Notes: generated by a model from the sequence alone, not told the origin. A DNA stretch of 64,000 bases from UBA2966 sp965242505 (GCA_965242505.1 OZ251449.1:3100001-3164000), one strand, 5' to 3'; shown: positions 17,687 through 26,735, counted from the stretch's first letter. Translations and numbers: made by a program.

Positions 17687-17852
17687 CGGAAACTCCTTAC
17701 ACGATGTAGCCGGACCGGACACGCGGAGACTATCACATATCACAGCCCCCGGAAGAACGCGGCATCCGCGCCTAGCCCCTCTCGAAGAACCCAGTATACC
17801 GTAAATCCCTGGAACTCTTCACGACTCCAAGGAGCAACATAGCCGCGCCCTT

Positions 17853-19211
17853 TCATCGAAACAAGGGGGGCGCGGAACCCGGCGGCGACCACGCCGGATC
17901 CGATGCCTGCGTCGGCGTCACGACGCGTCGCTCGTTGTGACCCGTGAGATCGACCGAATAGAGCCTCGTTTCCCCACCCGAACCGTCTCTCCGCGTCGGC
18001 CGCTGACGGAAGAACATCAGAACTCGACCGTTCGGCGCCCATGTGGGCCCCTCATCAAGGAAACTTTCCGTCAGCAGACGTTCCCCGCTGCCGTCGGGAC
18101 GCATCACGCCGATGAAGAAACGACCCTGAACGAACTTGGTGAACGCGATGAGGTCGCCGCGTGGCGACCATACCGGCGTCGCGTACCGTCCACGAGCGAA
18201 ACTGATGCGATGGACGTCGCCGCCGTCCACGTTCATCACGTACAGTTGCTGGGTTCCGCCGCGGTCCGAGTTGAACGTGACCCGCGAGCCGTCGGGAGAA
18301 TAGGACGGCGATGTGTCGATGGCCGAATGTCGCGTCAGCCGCGCGATCTGCCGGGTCCGCAAGTCCATCGTGTAGATGTCGGAGTTGTCGCCCTTGATGA
18401 AGCTCATGATGACCTTGTTGCCGTCGGGTGAGAACCGCGGCGCGAAGGTCATGCCTGGAAAGTCGCCGAGGACCTCCTGCTGGCCAGTGTCGATGTTGTA
18501 AATGAACACCCGCGGCGTGCCCTGCCGGTAGGACAGGTACGTGATCTCCTGCGAGGTCGGCGAAAACCGGGGAGTGAGGACCAGGTACCGGCCACCCGTC
18601 AGATAGCGATTGTGGGCGCCGTCCTGATCCATGATCGCGAGCCGCTTGATCCGCGCGGTCTGCGGACCGGTTTCCGCGACGTACACGATCCGCGTGTCGA
18701 AGTAACCGGCCTCGCCCGTCAGTCGCTGGTAGATCGCATCGCTGATCAGGTGGGCGATACGGCGCCAGTTCGGAGGAGCGGTGAAGTACGCCAGTCCGGC
18801 CATCTGTTGGCCGGCGAACACGTCCCACAACCGGAATTCGACGCGAAGCCTGCCGTCTTCCAGCATGGTCGCCGCGCCTGTCACCAGCGCCTGCGCGTCG
18901 ATCGCCCGCCAATCCGCGAAACGGGGCTGCACCTTCATCGCCTCGGGCGTCTGGATGAACGCCCTGCGGTCCAGGGGCCGGAAGAGGCCCGACCGCTCGA
19001 GGTTGCGGGTAACGACGTCCGCGATATCGCGCGCCGCCTCGCGGCCCCCTTCGTTCGTCGCGTGAAATACGCTTATCGCGATGGGCAACGGATCGACCAC
19101 GCCCTGCGTGATATCGATCTTCAGAACGGCGAACGCCGGCGCGGCCGCCAGCACGATGGCCGACGCTGCGAACGAGCCGATCACGCGCTCGAGGATCGCC
19201 GAGACACGCAT
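17853..19211 (-). CDS. tolB: Tol-Pal translocation protein TolB
   Basis: Periplasmic beta-propeller that binds Pal and TolA. Residues 1-28 form a signal peptide ending APAFA. The N-terminal domain (about 30-160) precedes a six-bladed propeller with repeated SPDG/SPTS-type strands (FAPRFSPDGNKVIMSF, TSPSYSPDGSRVTFNS). The 452 residues are normal for the family. The gene lies 5 bases after tolA and 166 bases before pal. Confidence 0.96.
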   Translation of the reverse strand: MRVSAILERVIGSFAASAIVLAAAPAFAVLKIDITQGVVDPLPIAISVFHATNEGGREAARDIADVVTRNLERSGLFRPLDRRAFIQTPEAMKVQPRFADWRAIDAQALVTGAATMLEDGRLRVEFRLWDVFAGQQMAGLAYFTAPPNWRRIAHLISDAIYQRLTGEAGYFDTRIVYVAETGPQTARIKRLAIMDQDGAHNRYLTGGRYLVLTPRFSPTSQEITYLSYRQGTPRVFIYNIDTGQQEVLGDFPGMTFAPRFSPDGNKVIMSFIKGDNSDIYTMDLRTRQIARLTRHSAIDTSPSYSPDGSRVTFNSDRGGTQQLYVMNVDGGDVHRISFARGRYATPVWSPRGDLIAFTKFVQGRFFIGVMRPDGSGERLLTESFLDEGPTWAPNGRVLMFFRQRPTRRDGSGGETRLYSVDLTGHNERRVVTPTQASDPAWSPPGSAPPLFR

Positions 19212-19216
19212 CGCGA

Positions 19217-20068
19217 TCAGCCGAGCATTTCACTTGGATCGAACGTGAGCTCGATCTCGCGCCAGCGATGGTGCTTGGCAATCGGCATTTTGAACGGCTC
19301 GCATTTCAGAACGGCGCGGACGGCGCTTTCCGCCGCGGCTCGGAAAAACGGGTCGTCGGCCATCCGCCCGTCATCGACGATCTGCGGCTCGCGACGCAGA
19401 GATCCGTCCGGACGGAGAAAAACACGAATCCTCACGACGAGATCTTCGGCGTAGCGGGCCCCGGCCTGAACGATCCAGCAACGCTCGATCTGAGCTCTGA
19501 GAGCATCAACTTCCGACAATGTCAACGGCTGCCCCTCCGACGGCTGGGCGGTCCGCGATGTGACCTCGGGCGGCGTCCGCGGGGTTTCGGGCGCGTCCGG
19601 CGCCGATCGCTTGCGGGGCGTCTTGTCGACCAGCACCGCGATTCGGTCGGCATCGAACTTGTACCTCTTCGGTTTCGGCGCCGTGGCCGCGGCCTTGGCC
19701 TTGGGCGGCGCAGGTTTGGCCTTGACGACCTTTTTGGGCGTCGACGCCGGCTTGCGCTTGGGTTTGGCTATCTTTTTGGGCGGCTCGGGCTTCGTATCGG
19801 GAACGACGACCGTGTCCTCCGGTTCAGGCTCCGCGGGGACCGGCGGCGTCTCGAGCTTCCTCTGCGGGATCGGCGGCGGCCTGTCCTCCTTCACCGGTTC
19901 CGGCTTCGGACGCGCCGCCCTGGTTTCCTCGGAGACGGTCACGATCTCGACGATCACGGGCTGCTCGACGGGTTCCGGTTCCGAGCGCGCCCAGTCGGGC
20001 AGGCCCACGAAACCGATCCACAACGCCGCCATGTGAATGGCGGCGGATATGAGAGCCCCGTTGCGCAC
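19217..20068 (-). CDS. tolA: TolA-like energy-transducing envelope protein
   Basis: Inner-membrane protein that spans the periplasm to link TolQR with TolB/Pal. The 283 residues comprise an N-terminal membrane helix (about 5-23, ALISAAIHMAALWIGFVGL), a long Pro/Lys/Ala/Glu-rich domain (about 30-150) and a C-terminal globular TonB/TolA-like domain (about 190-283, with RCWIVQAGARYAEDLVVRI). It begins with GTG at 20068, 7 bases after the tolR stop. The sequence is poorly conserved outside the context, so the name leans on its position between tolR and tolB. Confidence 0.9.
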   Translation of the reverse strand: MRNGALISAAIHMAALWIGFVGLPDWARSEPEPVEQPVIVEIVTVSEETRAARPKPEPVKEDRPPPIPQRKLETPPVPAEPEPEDTVVVPDTKPEPPKKIAKPKRKPASTPKKVVKAKPAPPKAKAAATAPKPKRYKFDADRIAVLVDKTPRKRSAPDAPETPRTPPEVTSRTAQPSEGQPLTLSEVDALRAQIERCWIVQAGARYAEDLVVRIRVFLRPDGSLRREPQIVDDGRMADDPFFRAAAESAVRAVLKCEPFKMPIAKHHRWREIELTFDPSEMLG

Positions 20069-20075
20069 CGTCCCG

Positions 20076-20534
20076 CTACCGCTTGCGCGCTCCCGGAGCG
20101 TCGGCTCTCGCCGTGACGAGCGCCACCCGCGAGAAGCCCGCCTGGTTTATGATTCCCATGACCTCCATGACGCGTCCGTAGGGAACGACCTGGTCGCCGC
20201 GCACGAATATCCGGATGTCCGGCTTGCTGCCGGAGATCGCGATCAGTCTCGGGACGAGGCTGTCGATCTCGATGGCGGTCTCCTGGAGAAACAATCGGCC
20301 CTGTCCGTCGATGCTCACGGCCAGAGGTTCGTCCTGTCCCTGCACGACCCCTGCCTTCGTCTTGGGTAGATCGACCTGGACGCCGACGGTCAGCAGGGGA
20401 GCGGTCACCATGAACACGACGAGCAATACCAGCATGACGTCGACGAACGGCGTGACGTTGATTTCGCTCATCACCTTGAAGCGGCGCCCCGCGCGAAGGC
20501 GAGGCCCGCGACGCCCCTTGATCACCGTCGCCAT
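20076..20534 (-). CDS. tolR: Tol-Pal proton-channel protein TolR (ExbD family)
   Basis: Inner-membrane partner of TolQ. The single membrane helix INVTPFVDVMLVLLVVF carries the essential proton-carrying aspartate (Asp32 counting from ATG 20534). The periplasmic C-terminal ExbD domain continues to residue 152. ATG 20534 shares one base with the tolQ stop (TGATG in the transcript), which implies coupling. An in-frame ATG at 20546 is possible but less likely. Confidence 0.95.
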   Translation of the reverse strand: MATVIKGRRGPRLRAGRRFKVMSEINVTPFVDVMLVLLVVFMVTAPLLTVGVQVDLPKTKAGVVQGQDEPLAVSIDGQGRLFLQETAIEIDSLVPRLIAISGSKPDIRIFVRGDQVVPYGRVMEVMGIINQAGFSRVALVTARADAPGARKR

Positions 20535-21274
20535 CAGGTCGTCCACCCATGCTCGTCGAGTTGACGGGAGAGGATGGCCGAGAATTCACCGGCGAAACTC
20601 TCAAGGCGATTCGAATAGCGCGAAATATCGTTTGAGAACTTGTTGTAGGCGACCACGGCGGGGATCGCCGCGACCAGCCCCAACGCCGTGGCGAACAGCG
20701 CCTCGGCGATGCCGGGGGCCACGACCGCGAGGCTCGTGTTCTTGGTCAGGGCGATGGCCTGGAAGCTGTTCATGATTCCCCAGACCGTGCCGAACAATCC
20801 GATAAAGGGCGCGGTCGACCCGACCGTGGCGAGGAAGCCCAGATAGCGCTCCAGGTTCTCCACCTCCCGGCTCATGCTCAGTTGCATGACCTGCCCGATC
20901 CGGTCCTGAATGCCGGCATGGAGCGTGCGTTCGCTTCCGCCGCCTCCCGCAACGCTTCGTCGCCATTCCCGCATGGCCGCCGCGAACAGAAAGGCCATCG
21001 GATGATCCGGTCGCTCCCCGATCCGGTCGTAGAGTTCCTCCAGCGACCCCCCCGACCAGAACGATTCCTCGAACACGTCGGCCTGCGCCACCAACCGGCG
21101 CAGCTTGAATATCTTCTCGACGATGATCGCCCAGCACCAGAACGACGCCAGGACCAGAATGACAAGGACGGCCTTCACGACGACGTCGGCGCGCAGGAAC
21201 AGACCGACCAGGGAAAGATCCGGATCGCCCACGGAGCCCGCCAGAACGGCCGCGTCGATTGCCTCTTGCTCCAT
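20534..21274 (-). CDS. tolQ: Tol-Pal proton-channel protein TolQ (ExbB/MotA family)
   Basis: Inner-membrane protein with three transmembrane helices: about 28-50 (VVKAVLVILVLASFWCWAII), about 140-160 (FLATVGSTAPFIGLFGTVWGI) and about 175-195 (GIAEALFATALGLVAAIPA). The MotA/TolQ/ExbB signature covers the last two. ATG 21274 (MEQEAIDAAV) is chosen over a longer frame because the 16 extra residues do not look like protein. The usual first gene of the cluster, ybgC, is missing: only 96 bases separate tolQ from ruvB. Confidence 0.96.
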   Translation of the reverse strand: MEQEAIDAAVLAGSVGDPDLSLVGLFLRADVVVKAVLVILVLASFWCWAIIVEKIFKLRRLVAQADVFEESFWSGGSLEELYDRIGERPDHPMAFLFAAAMREWRRSVAGGGGSERTLHAGIQDRIGQVMQLSMSREVENLERYLGFLATVGSTAPFIGLFGTVWGIMNSFQAIALTKNTSLAVVAPGIAEALFATALGLVAAIPAVVAYNKFSNDISRYSNRLESFAGEFSAILSRQLDEHGWTT

Positions 21275-21370
21275 GTCTAGCCCGCCGTATCGTTCATGGC
21301 CGTCGCGTTGGGGCGCGAGCATGGCGGCACGCGCGCGAAACCCCGCGGCCAGCCGCCGCCAAGGCGCCCG

Positions 21371-22420
21371 TCAACCATCTTCGGCGTCCTCCTCGGAAAC
21401 CAGCTCCAGTTGGGCCGAGAACCGCCGCGGCGCCCGCAGGCCGAGGTGCCCGAATCCGGACACCGTGAGCATCCGCCCGCGCGACGTCCGTTGGGTGAGC
21501 CCCTGTTGTAGCAGGAACGGCTCGATGATCTCTTCAATCGTGTCCCGGGGCTCGCTCAGCGCGGCCGCCAAGGTATCGACACCCACCGGGCCTCCGCCGT
21601 AGTGGTCCGCGATGAGGGTGAGATAACGGCGGTCAAGGGCGTCGAGGCCCCGGGGATCCACGTCGAGACGCCCGAGCGCGCCGTCGGCGATCTCCCGATC
21701 GATGGAGGTCATGCCTTCCACGGTGGCGAAGTCCCGGACCCGCCGCAGGAGGCGACCGGCCACGCGGGGCGTTCCACGGGAGCGTTTGGCGATCTCGATC
21801 GCCCCGTCAGCGGTGATATCGACGCCCAGAACGCGCGCGCCCCGCTCGACGATCTCCCGCAACTCCTCGAGCGTGTAGAAACCGAGCCGGGCATGAACCC
21901 CGAAACGGTCCCGAAGCGGCGTCGTCAGCAACCCCGACCGGGTCGTGGCACCGATCAACGTGAACGCCGGCATGTCGATGCGCACCGAACGCGCCGCCGG
22001 GCCTTCGCCGATGATGAGGTCGAGGTGAAAGTCCTCCATGGCCGGATAGAGGATCTCCTCGACCGCCGGACTCAGCCTGTGGATCTCGTCGATGAACAGG
22101 ACGTCTCGTGGATCGAGATTGGTCAGGATCGCGGCCAGGTCGCCCGCCCGGGCCACCACGGGACCCGACGTCGCCCGGAAGCCGACTCCCAGTTCGCGGG
22201 CGACGATCTGCGCCAGGGTCGTCTTGCCAAGGCCCGGCGGACCCACGAACAGAACGTGATCCAGCGCGTCGCCGCGACTGCGCGCGGCGTCGACGAACAC
22301 CCTCAGGTTCTCGCGGACGGACTTCTGTCCGATGAACTCGTCCAGCGCCTTGGGCCTGAGACTGGTCTCGACGGCGTCGTCGGAGCCGAAGTCCGCCGCG
22401 ATGACGCGTTCGTCCGTCAC
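21371..22420 (-). CDS. ruvB: Holliday junction branch-migration ATPase RuvB
   Basis: AAA+ motor that drives branch migration with RuvA. The 349 residues contain Walker A GPPGLGKTT, Walker B LFIDEIHRL, the arginine-finger region TTRSGLLTTPLRDRFG and a winged-helix C-terminus (RTSRGRMLTVSGFGHLG). The ATG overlaps the ruvA stop by 4 bases (ATGA). Confidence 0.98.
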   Translation of the reverse strand: MTDERVIAADFGSDDAVETSLRPKALDEFIGQKSVRENLRVFVDAARSRGDALDHVLFVGPPGLGKTTLAQIVARELGVGFRATSGPVVARAGDLAAILTNLDPRDVLFIDEIHRLSPAVEEILYPAMEDFHLDLIIGEGPAARSVRIDMPAFTLIGATTRSGLLTTPLRDRFGVHARLGFYTLEELREIVERGARVLGVDITADGAIEIAKRSRGTPRVAGRLLRRVRDFATVEGMTSIDREIADGALGRLDVDPRGLDALDRRYLTLIADHYGGGPVGVDTLAAALSEPRDTIEEIIEPFLLQQGLTQRTSRGRMLTVSGFGHLGLRAPRRFSAQLELVSEEDAEDG

Positions 22421-23031
22421 CGCCCCAGCTCCTTCAGCCCGGCCTTGATCAGCGCCTCGACCGAGGTATCGCCGCCGAGCGCGGAAACGGCGCCGGCGAC
22501 GGCTCCGAACGCCTCGGCGCGGCCGTAGCCCAGGTTGACGAGTGCGGAGACCGCGTCTCCGGCCTCGTCGGCGCCCGGCTCTCCGGTCGGCGACCCGACG
22601 GCGTCGCCTGCGCCCTCCACGACCGCCAGCCGCGGGACCCTGTCCTTCAGTTCGGCGACGACCCGGCGCGCGAGCTTTGGTCCGACGCCCGACGCCTGAG
22701 TAAAGGGTGCGTGGTCCTGCGCGGCGACCGAGCGGAACAGATCCGTCGGGGAAAGCACCGACAGCACGCCAAGGGCGACCCGGGCGCCGATCCCTTGCAC
22801 GGTCTGAAGCCTCCGAAACCAGTCACGCTCGACGCCCTCGGAAAACCCGAACAGTTGGATGTGGTCCTCACGGACGTGCGTCTCGATCTCGAGGGTTATC
22901 GGGTCGCCGGCGCGGGGCATGGCACTCATGGTCCGGCCCGAGCAGAAAACCTGATAGCCGACGCCATGGACGTCGACGACGACGTGGTCGTCTCCCGCCG
23001 AACGCAGGATGCCGTGAAGCCATGCGATCAT
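22417..23031 (-). CDS. ruvA: Holliday junction DNA-binding protein RuvA
   Basis: Tetrameric DNA-binding partner of RuvB. The 204-residue protein starts MIAWLHGILRS (OB-fold). It has two helix-hairpin-helix motifs in the middle (TVQGIGARVALGVLS and ASGVGPKLARRVVAEL) and a C-terminal three-helix RuvB-binding domain. ATG 23031 overlaps the ruvC stop by 4 bases. An upstream frame extension of 17 residues is spurious. Confidence 0.97.
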   Translation of the reverse strand: MIAWLHGILRSAGDDHVVVDVHGVGYQVFCSGRTMSAMPRAGDPITLEIETHVREDHIQLFGFSEGVERDWFRRLQTVQGIGARVALGVLSVLSPTDLFRSVAAQDHAPFTQASGVGPKLARRVVAELKDRVPRLAVVEGAGDAVGSPTGEPGADEAGDAVSALVNLGYGRAEAFGAVAGAVSALGGDTSVEALIKAGLKELGR

Positions 23032-23558
23032 CCTATGGAGCTCCCTCGACGGTCCGGCGGGGCCCGGCGCTCCGGCGCCCATCGTTGCCGGGTCGAGCGG
23101 TGATGAGCGTGGCAGATCGCCACCGCCAGGGCATCGGCGGCGTCGGAGCTCTCGATGGCGACGCCGCCCAGCAGGGTCTGCGCCATCATATGCATCTGTT
23201 GCTTCGCGGCATGACCCACGCCGACGATGGATTTCTTCACGAGGTTCGCCGGGTATTCCGCGACGGGCAATCCGCCCATCGCCGGCGCCAGCAGGGTTAC
23301 GCCGCGGGCCTGCCCGAGCTTGAGCGTCGAGACGGGATTGCGATTGACGAACGTCTCTTCCACCGCCGCCTCCCGAGGCTCGAACTCCGCCAGGACGGCA
23401 ACGATGCCTTCGAACAACTGGCGGAGCCGCTGCGGAAACTCGGCGTCCCCCCGCGACGCCACGACGCCGTTGGCGACGTGCCGCAGCCGGTTGCCGGATA
23501 CGTCTATCACGCCCCAGCCGGAACGCCGCAATCCCGGATCGACCCCGATGATCCTCAT
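23028..23558 (-). CDS. ruvC: Holliday junction resolvase RuvC
   Basis: Endonuclease that cuts Holliday junctions. The 176 residues carry the RNase H-like acidic residues Asp7 (GVDPGLRRSGWG), Glu67/Glu68 (AAVEETFVNRNP) and the C-terminal ESSDAADALAVAICH. A basic, disordered tail of about 25 residues follows. It is the first gene of a tightly overlapping ruvCAB operon, 30 bases after yebC. Confidence 0.97.
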   Translation of the reverse strand: MRIIGVDPGLRRSGWGVIDVSGNRLRHVANGVVASRGDAEFPQRLRQLFEGIVAVLAEFEPREAAVEETFVNRNPVSTLKLGQARGVTLLAPAMGGLPVAEYPANLVKKSIVGVGHAAKQQMHMMAQTLLGGVAIESSDAADALAVAICHAHHRSTRQRWAPERRAPPDRRGSSIG

Positions 23559-23588
23559 CGGACGACCTCGATCGAACCGTGCATCCTC

Positions 23589-24338
23589 TCAGGCATCCAT
23601 CCGGTCGAGAACGTCCGCGGGGATGTCGAAATTCGCGGACACCCGCTGAACGTCGTCGTTGTCCTCAAGCGTTTCGAGAAGCCTGATCAGCGAACCCGCC
23701 CGGGACTCGTCGACCGGGACCGTCGTCTGGGGTTTCCATGTCAGGCTGGCGCTTCGCGACGCCCCGAAGCGCCGCTCCAGGGCGTCCCGGACCTCGTTCA
23801 GGTCGTCGGGATCGCAATTGATCTCGTGACCGTCCTCGGTCGTCTCACAGTCTCCTGCGCCGGACTCTATCGCGGCTTCCAGCATTTCCTCCTCGGACGC
23901 CGTTTCCGGCAGATAGCTGATAGAACCCACGCGGTCGAACATGAACGAGACGCTTCCTGTTTCGCCCAGGGTTCCGCCGAATTTGCTGAAGGCCGAGCGC
24001 ACGTCGGCCGCCGTGCGATTGCGGTTGTCCGTCAAGGCCTCGACGATGACGGCCACGCCCGCGGGCCCGTACCCCTCGTACCGCACCCCCTCGTAGTACG
24101 TGTCGTCCTCACCGGTCGAGCCCCGCTTGATCGCCCGTTCGATGTTGTCCTTCGGCATGTTGGCCGCCCGCGCCGCCGAGATGGCCGCGCGAAGCCGGGC
24201 GTTCATTTCCGGGGCGGCCATGCCCGTTCGCGCCGCCACCTGGATCTCCCGCGCCAGTTTCGAGAACAGCTTGGACCGCTTGGCGTCCTGAGCGCCCTTG
24301 CGGTACATGATGTTCTTGAACTGCGAATGGCCTGCCAT
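23589..24338 (-). CDS. yebC: YebC/PmpR family probable transcriptional or translational regulator
   Basis: The 249 residues begin with the invariant MAGHSQFKNIMYRKGAQD. The rest follows the family, including NMPKDNIERAIKRG and YEGYGPAGVAVIVEALTDN. Members have been described as DNA-binding regulators, and related proteins affect translation of proline-rich stretches, so the exact role is open. The longer upstream frame lacks family similarity; ATG 24338 is the real start. It precedes ruvC in the same direction, a widespread order. Confidence 0.95.
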   Translation of the reverse strand: MAGHSQFKNIMYRKGAQDAKRSKLFSKLAREIQVAARTGMAAPEMNARLRAAISAARAANMPKDNIERAIKRGSTGEDDTYYEGVRYEGYGPAGVAVIVEALTDNRNRTAADVRSAFSKFGGTLGETGSVSFMFDRVGSISYLPETASEEEMLEAAIESGAGDCETTEDGHEINCDPDDLNEVRDALERRFGASRSASLTWKPQTTVPVDESRAGSLIRLLETLEDNDDVQRVSANFDIPADVLDRMDA

Positions 24339-24480
24339 CGATTCACGTTCTATATTTGGTCGGGAGCTCTGGGCATTATACCGGATGTTGTGGAATGCGG
24401 CGGCGTTTTTCAGTCTGCGCGAGCAATGTGGCGGATTTTTGGCCGCTCCGGCAGGCCGCGCCGCAGTCTCCTCGGAGGAA

Positions 24481-25317
24481 TCAGGACCGCTGCGGCCAGT
24501 TGCGGGATTCGGGTCCGGCGGACATGAGACGCCCGCCGATGCGGATGGGCGCAATGGAGGCGGCGAGCCCGCTCGAGTCGTCGGTTTCGACGTAAACGCC
24601 GCATAGCGTCGCGCTGCCCAGCGCCGGGGTGAATCTTCCGTTCGGGATCTTGTTCACGAATCGGTTGATCGGTTCTTCCTTCTCCATCCCGATTATCGAG
24701 TCGTAGTCGCCGCACATTCCGAGGTCGGTCTGGTAGGCGGTCCCGCCCGCGAGGATACGGGCGTCCGCCGTCGGCACGTGAGAGTGCGTTCCCACGGCCA
24801 TCGAGACCCGGCCGTCGACGTAATGACCCATGGCGTTCTTCTCGCTCGTCGCCTCCCCGTGCACGTCGACGACGACAGCGTCGGCCTCGCGCCCCAACTG
24901 TATGGGCGCCAGTTCCTCGTCGATGCGCGCGAAGGGATCGTCAAGCGGGTCCATGAACACCCGGCCCATCACCTGGACGACGACGACCCTTCGGTCTTCG
25001 GGCAACTCGTAAAGCCCGACGCCGCGGCCGGGCGCGCCCGCGGGATAGTTGCAGGGCCGCAACAGGCGGTCCTCGTTGTCGATGAAGGTGAGTATCTCCT
25101 TCTGGTCCCAGACGTGATTCCCGGTCGTGATCGCGTTCACGCCGACATCGAAGAATTCGTTGCAGATATCGCGGGTGATCCCGAATCCACCGGCCGCGTT
25201 CTCGCCGTTGGCGATCACGAAGTCGAGACCCAGCTCCTCCCGCAAGGCCGGAACGTGCTCGCGCACGACCCTTCGCCCCGAACGGCCCACCACGTCGCCC
25301 ACGAACAACAGTTTCAT
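24481..25317 (-). CDS. YmdB family metallophosphoesterase
   Basis: A 278-residue member of the YmdB/TIGR00282 family, with phosphodiesterase activity on 2',3'-cyclic nucleotides in studied members. Metal-binding motifs are visible: GDVVGRSGRR near the N-terminus, NGENAAGGFGI, TGNHVWDQKE and the later DVHGEATSEKNAMGHYVDGR and GTHSHVPTAD. The ATG overlaps the fthC stop (ATGA), so the two are coupled. Confidence 0.9.
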   Translation of the reverse strand: MKLLFVGDVVGRSGRRVVREHVPALREELGLDFVIANGENAAGGFGITRDICNEFFDVGVNAITTGNHVWDQKEILTFIDNEDRLLRPCNYPAGAPGRGVGLYELPEDRRVVVVQVMGRVFMDPLDDPFARIDEELAPIQLGREADAVVVDVHGEATSEKNAMGHYVDGRVSMAVGTHSHVPTADARILAGGTAYQTDLGMCGDYDSIIGMEKEEPINRFVNKIPNGRFTPALGSATLCGVYVETDDSSGLAASIAPIRIGGRLMSAGPESRNWPQRS

Positions 25318-25895
25318 GCGAATGTCCTTGCGGAAACCTCGGTGACGATCCAGTCCAGGCGTTCGTCCGTTTCGTCGCGTGGAACGGCGTCGACCTCCTG
25401 TCCGGCGTAAGCGAACCCGACCGCCAGACAACACGCCGCCTCTCGGCGGAGCGAACGGATCGTGCGATCGTAGTAGCCGCCCCCGTATCCCAATCTGTAC
25501 CCGTGTCCGTCAAATGCCAGCAGCGGCACGATCAGCACTTCCGGCGTGACGACCCGCGCGCCGGGAACGGGTTCTCCGGCGCCGAACTCGCCTCTTGCCA
25601 ACGGATCGCCGGGCGTCCATTCGCGGAATTCCAGCGGCAGTCCGCGCCCGGCGATGGCGGGAAGGGCGCAGCGCGCGCCTCGCCTTCCGAGCTTCGTCAG
25701 CAGCGGCCGTGGGTCCAGTTCGCTCCGGATCGGCCAGTAACCGGACACGATGCGCGCCTCCGGCGCTCCGACATGATCGAGGAAATTACGGGCGGCGAGA
25801 TCCGCGGCGTTCCGCGGCGCCGAGTCGCGCAACTTCAGACGCCGGGTCCGGAGGTCCCCCCTCAGGGACGCCTTGGCGGAGACGATCTCGTCCAC
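25314..25895 (-). CDS. fthC: 5-formyltetrahydrofolate cyclo-ligase
   Basis: Converts 5-formyl-THF to 5,10-methenyl-THF using ATP. The 193-residue protein has the family signature GYRLGYGGGYYDRTI near residue 135 and the N-terminal basic ATP-binding segment (RTRRLKLRDSAP). It starts with GTG at 25895. It lies directly downstream of a 6S RNA gene, the arrangement known from many proteobacteria (zapA-ssrS-fthC/ygfA). Confidence 0.93.
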   Translation of the reverse strand: MDEIVSAKASLRGDLRTRRLKLRDSAPRNAADLAARNFLDHVGAPEARIVSGYWPIRSELDPRPLLTKLGRRGARCALPAIAGRGLPLEFREWTPGDPLARGEFGAGEPVPGARVVTPEVLIVPLLAFDGHGYRLGYGGGYYDRTIRSLRREAACCLAVGFAYAGQEVDAVPRDETDERLDWIVTEVSARTFA

Positions 25896-25909
25896 GGCAT
25901 CAAGAAGAC

Positions 25910-26075
25910 GCGGTCGACGAGACCGCCGCGGCCGTCGACGGAGCCGATCCTCTGTGGCCTGCCTGTGCAGGTGGGCGCCGCGTGCCGGGACCGCGGTCCC
26001 GGCAGAGACGGCTCCCGATAGATCGGTTTGACCCCAGGGACGATACCGTCGACGCGCAGGGCAGAACCCGCCGAC
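25910..26075 (-). ncRNA. ssrS: 6S RNA (SsrS)
   Basis: The 188-base gap between zapA and fthC holds a sequence with 6S RNA traits on the minus strand. A closing stem forms between the arms at 26046-26054 and 25933-25941 (9 complementary bases). A conserved-looking 5' central part reads CCCUGGGGUCAAACCGAUC, and a 3' part reads GGCGCCCACCUGC, as in alphaproteobacterial 6S RNAs. 6S RNA mimics an open promoter and sequesters the housekeeping RNA polymerase in stationary phase. Its place between zapA and fthC is the classical one. The exact ends are estimates. Confidence 0.7.
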
Positions 26076-26083
26076 CCTTCAAA

Positions 26084-26434
26084 CTAGGCGCTCCGCAACC
26101 GATCGGCAATATCGTCGAGACGCGCCGCGGTCCGGTCGAGCGCGGCGTCCGCCGCCTCGACGGCCTCTTCCGTGGCCTTGCCGTCGGCCAGTTTCGTGTC
26201 GGCGGCGTCCGACTCGAGGCGGGCGACGGAGTTGCGGGACTCGAACAACTCGTCCGCGATGAGCAACCCGGCCATGAGCATGAGTTGCGCTTCTCCGACC
26301 TGGCCGACCGATTGAACCAGCTCGCCGACGATACGGTTCAGATAGTCCGCCAGCTCGAGCAGATGAGCCTCCTCGCCATCCTCGCAGGCAACGAGGTATT
26401 CTCGACCATTGACCGTCACCTCGACGCGGGCCAT
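26084..26434 (-). CDS. zapA: Cell division protein ZapA
   Basis: Small FtsZ-ring stabiliser. The 116 residues begin with the ZapA head MARVEVTVNGREYLVACEDGEE. A coiled-coil tail follows (about 30-116, with HLLELADYLNRIVGEL and MLMAGLLIADELFE). It lies one base after the DUF4164 gene stop and upstream of the 6S RNA, both usual neighbours. Confidence 0.93.
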   Translation of the reverse strand: MARVEVTVNGREYLVACEDGEEAHLLELADYLNRIVGELVQSVGQVGEAQLMLMAGLLIADELFESRNSVARLESDAADTKLADGKATEEAVEAADAALDRTAARLDDIADRLRSA

Positions 26435-26435
26435 G

Positions 26436-26735
26436 TCAGGCGCTCAGGACTTCGCGGAGCCGCCCGATCGTCTCGTCCAGCCGATCCCGGACGGTGTCCG
26501 CCGCATTTTCCAGGACGCGATACTCGACGTTCGCGTCTTCCAGCGCCCCCGCGAGCGCATCCTTTTCCGTCTGTAACGCCTTCAGCCGGGATTTCAAGGA
26601 CTCGTTCTCGGATTCGAGCGCCTCGACCCGCTCGGCGGCGGACGTATCGGCCGCCGAGATTCGATCCGCGACCACCTGCTCGAGCCGATCGATCGACCGC
26701 TCCAGGCGCTCGGCGGCCGAAACCTCTTCGTTCAT
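26436..26735 (-). CDS. Small coiled-coil protein beside zapA (DUF4164-like)
   Basis: A 99-residue, nearly wholly coiled-coil protein (heptads across SAAERLERSIDRLEQVV and VEALESENESLKSRLKAL). It sits immediately upstream of zapA, with its stop separated from the zapA ATG by one base. Similar DUF4164/ZapB-like genes accompany zapA in alphaproteobacteria, and a role in division is inferred from position only. Longer upstream frames are open but non-protein-like; ATG 26735 is chosen. Confidence 0.75.
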   Translation of the reverse strand: MNEEVSAAERLERSIDRLEQVVADRISAADTSAAERVEALESENESLKSRLKALQTEKDALAGALEDANVEYRVLENAADTVRDRLDETIGRLREVLSA

